NCBI RefSeq assembly: GCF_000820005.1
Contig: NZ_CDBL01000039.1
Coordinates: 100,387-149,913 of the forward strand
Source: Aeromonas piscicola
Lineage (GTDB): Bacteria > Pseudomonadota > Gammaproteobacteria > Enterobacterales > Aeromonadaceae
DNA length: 49,527 nt
Direction: 5' to 3'
Shown: piece after piece, positions 48,035-49,527 of the stretch
Numbering within the stretch: the stretch's first letter is position 1
How the letters are laid out: each line of letters opens with the position of its first letter
The notes under the pieces: model-generated
Told to the model about the DNA's origin: nothing
The model's input: the letters and a program-made list of their open reading frames with translations, nothing else
Databases searched by the model: none
Made by a program: the position numbers and the translations under genes

Positions 48035-49477
48035 ATGGACACCTTGATCGCAATGCTAAACGACCTGATGTGGGGAGCCGTGCTCATCTACCTGCTCATC
48101 GGGGTCGGCATCTTCTTTACCTTCCGGCTGGGCTTTATCCAGATCCGCCATTTCGGCCACATGTTCTCCGTGTTGCGCAATAGCCGCAAATCGGACAAGG
48201 CCGGCATCTCCTCCTTCCAGGCACTCTGTACCAGTCTTGCCGCCCGCGTGGGCACCGGCAACCTGGCCGGTGTGGCCGTGGCCATCTACCTCGGTGGCCC
48301 GGGTGCCATCTTCTGGATGTGGCTGATCGCCTTCATCGGCATGGCGACGGCCTTCGTGGAGAGCACTCTGGCCCAGCTCTACAAGGTGAAGGACGAGGAC
48401 GGCAACTACCGTGGTGGCCCCGCCTACTACATGGAGCGCGGCCTCGGCATGCGCTGGATGGGGGTGGTATTCTCCCTCTGTCTGCTGCTGGCATTCGGCC
48501 TGGTGTTCAACGCGGTGCAGGCCAACTCCATCAGCCTGGCGATGAACGTGGCGTTCGGCATTCCTGACTGGGCGACCGGCCTGGCGCTGGTGGTGCTCTC
48601 CGGCCTCATCATCTTCGGCGGCATTCGTGGCATAGCCCGCTTCGCCGAACTGGTGGTGCCCTTCATGGCGCTGGCCTACATACTGATGGCGCTGTTCGTG
48701 GTGGCGATGAACATCAGCGAATTGCCAGGGGTGTTTGCGCTGATCATCAAGTCGGCCTTCGGCATCGAGCAGGCGGGGTCCGGCGCCATGGGGTACGCCA
48801 TCTCCCAGGCGATGATCAACGGCATCAAGCGCGGTCTCTTCTCCAACGAAGCCGGTATGGGCTCAGCTCCCAACGCCGCAGCGACCGCGACTCCCTATCC
48901 GCCGCACCCGGCCTCCCAGGGCTATGTGCAGATGCTGGGAGTCTTCCTCGACACTATCGTCATCTGTACCTGTACTGCGGCCATCATACTGATGTCCGGC
49001 CAGTTTGAACCTGGCTCCGGCATCACAGGGGTCGAGCTGACCCAGCGTGCACTCTCTTCACAGATAGGTGGCGGTGGCAACATCTTCATCGCGGCGGCCA
49101 TCTTCTTCTTCGCCTTCACCTCCATAGTGGCGAACTACTCCTACGCCGAGACCAACCTGGTGTTCCTAGAGCACAACCACAAGGGCGGCCTGATGCTGTT
49201 CCGGATGTTCGTGCTGGGCATGGTGATGTTCGGTTCCGTGGGCGAGTTGCCGACCGTGTGGGCCATGGCGGATGTCTCCATGGGGCTGATGGCCATCGTC
49301 AACCTGGTGGCCATACTGCTGCTCTCCAGCGTGGCCATCAAGCTGGCCAAGGACTACAACGATCAGCTCAAGCTGGGCAAGGTGCCTACCTTCGATGCCA
49401 ACAAGTACCCAGAGATCCGCAGCCAGCTGGAAGAGGGGATCTGGGACAACCCGCCCCAGAGCAGCAAGCAGGCCTGA
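48035..49477 (+). CDS. Alanine/glycine:cation symporter (AGCS family)
   Basis: 480-residue inner-membrane Na+ or H+ symporter for alanine or glycine (AlsT/AgcS type). Motifs: SSFQALCTSLAARVGTGNLAGVAVAIYLGGPGAIFWMW, YRGGPAYYMERGLG, INGIKRGLFSNEAGMGSAPNAAATA and FFFAFTSIVANYSYAETN, the family signature. About 10 to 11 helices. The start (MDTLIAMLNDLMWGAVLIYLL) at 48035 follows GAGAGACAT. A strong palindromic CRP-like site upstream suggests catabolite control. Confidence 0.95.
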   Translation: MDTLIAMLNDLMWGAVLIYLLIGVGIFFTFRLGFIQIRHFGHMFSVLRNSRKSDKAGISSFQALCTSLAARVGTGNLAGVAVAIYLGGPGAIFWMWLIAFIGMATAFVESTLAQLYKVKDEDGNYRGGPAYYMERGLGMRWMGVVFSLCLLLAFGLVFNAVQANSISLAMNVAFGIPDWATGLALVVLSGLIIFGGIRGIARFAELVVPFMALAYILMALFVVAMNISELPGVFALIIKSAFGIEQAGSGAMGYAISQAMINGIKRGLFSNEAGMGSAPNAAATATPYPPHPASQGYVQMLGVFLDTIVICTCTAAIILMSGQFEPGSGITGVELTQRALSSQIGGGGNIFIAAAIFFFAFTSIVANYSYAETNLVFLEHNHKGGLMLFRMFVLGMVMFGSVGELPTVWAMADVSMGLMAIVNLVAILLLSSVAIKLAKDYNDQLKLGKVPTFDANKYPEIRSQLEEGIWDNPPQSSKQA

Positions 49478-49506
49478 GCCTGACGTTTGCTGTTGCCTGA
49501 TGAACA

Positions 49507-49527
49507 AGGGGAGCCACTGGCTCCCCT
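49507..49527 (+). terminator. Terminator hairpin cut by the window end
   Basis: AGGGGAGCC (49507-49515) pairs with GGCTCCCCT (49519-49527) over ACT; the T-run, if present, lies outside. Confidence 0.75.

Overview
The window is about 49.5 kb of chromosome from a GC-rich gammaproteobacterium. The gene content and order (rpe-gph-trpS, an argD/astC-astA-astD arginine cluster, ispE/tRNA-Gln/prs, lolB/hemA-prfA-prmC-sirB2-sirB1-kdsA, grcA with tandem FNR boxes) fit Aeromonas or a close relative best. That is an inference from protein resemblance and synteny; no 16S gene is present. I see no integrase, transposase, prophage or CRISPR array, so most of this is core genome.

Layout. 1-3.4 kb: rpe, gph, trpS, a small Hha-like ORF, pabA. 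3.7-8.6 kb: argD/astC, astA, astD, a relic of a second astD 3' end, and a DUF1338 (2-oxoadipate dioxygenase/decarboxylase-type) gene. 8.9-16.7 kb: two tiny coupled ORFs, a YqaB-like phosphatase, a DHA2-type MFS exporter, nifJ, and an MFS exporter gene broken by one amber codon. 16.7-18.6 kb: an ABC-F gene just upstream of that broken exporter, preceded by an elaborate leader with two intrinsic terminators. 18.6-27.9 kb: a secreted guanidino-modifying-enzyme-like protein, a GH13 glucosidase, DUF1622, yqfB, a Crp/Fnr-type regulator, a nucleoside phosphorylase overlapping pnuC, and an SLC13/RCK permease. 28.0-29.2 kb: a tRNA operon (Leu, 3 Met, 4 Gln) containing two odd tRNA-like elements. 29.3-36.3 kb: ychF, pth, a NadN/UshA-type lipoprotein, prs, tRNA-Gln, ispE, lolB. 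36.4-41.9 kb: hemA to kdsA. 42.2-49.5 kb: dctA, grcA, ung, a hemerythrin protein, DUF3545, tal and an AGCS symporter.

Functional links: arginine catabolism (astC/A/D); nucleoside and NAD-precursor salvage (pnuC, nucleoside phosphorylase, yqfB, the NadN-like enzyme, prs); translation quality (pth, prfA, prmC, ychF, tRNAs); envelope and LPS (lolB, kdsA); anaerobic and pyruvate metabolism (nifJ, grcA with two FNR boxes spaced as in E. coli yfiD).

Three things stand out. (1) The ABC-F/MFS pair looks like an inducible antibiotic-response operon: a promoter overlapped by an inverted repeat, a candidate leader peptide, mutually exclusive RNA pairings and two terminators. (2) Several genes carry a diverged second copy of one of their own ends beside them (astD, ung, pth and sirB1; weaker at gph and prfA), which looks like the scars of gene replacement or partial duplication. 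(3) The tRNA operon holds two related elements with a tRNA-like fold but no D-arm. All three rest on reading the sequence only; decisive tests are given with each finding.
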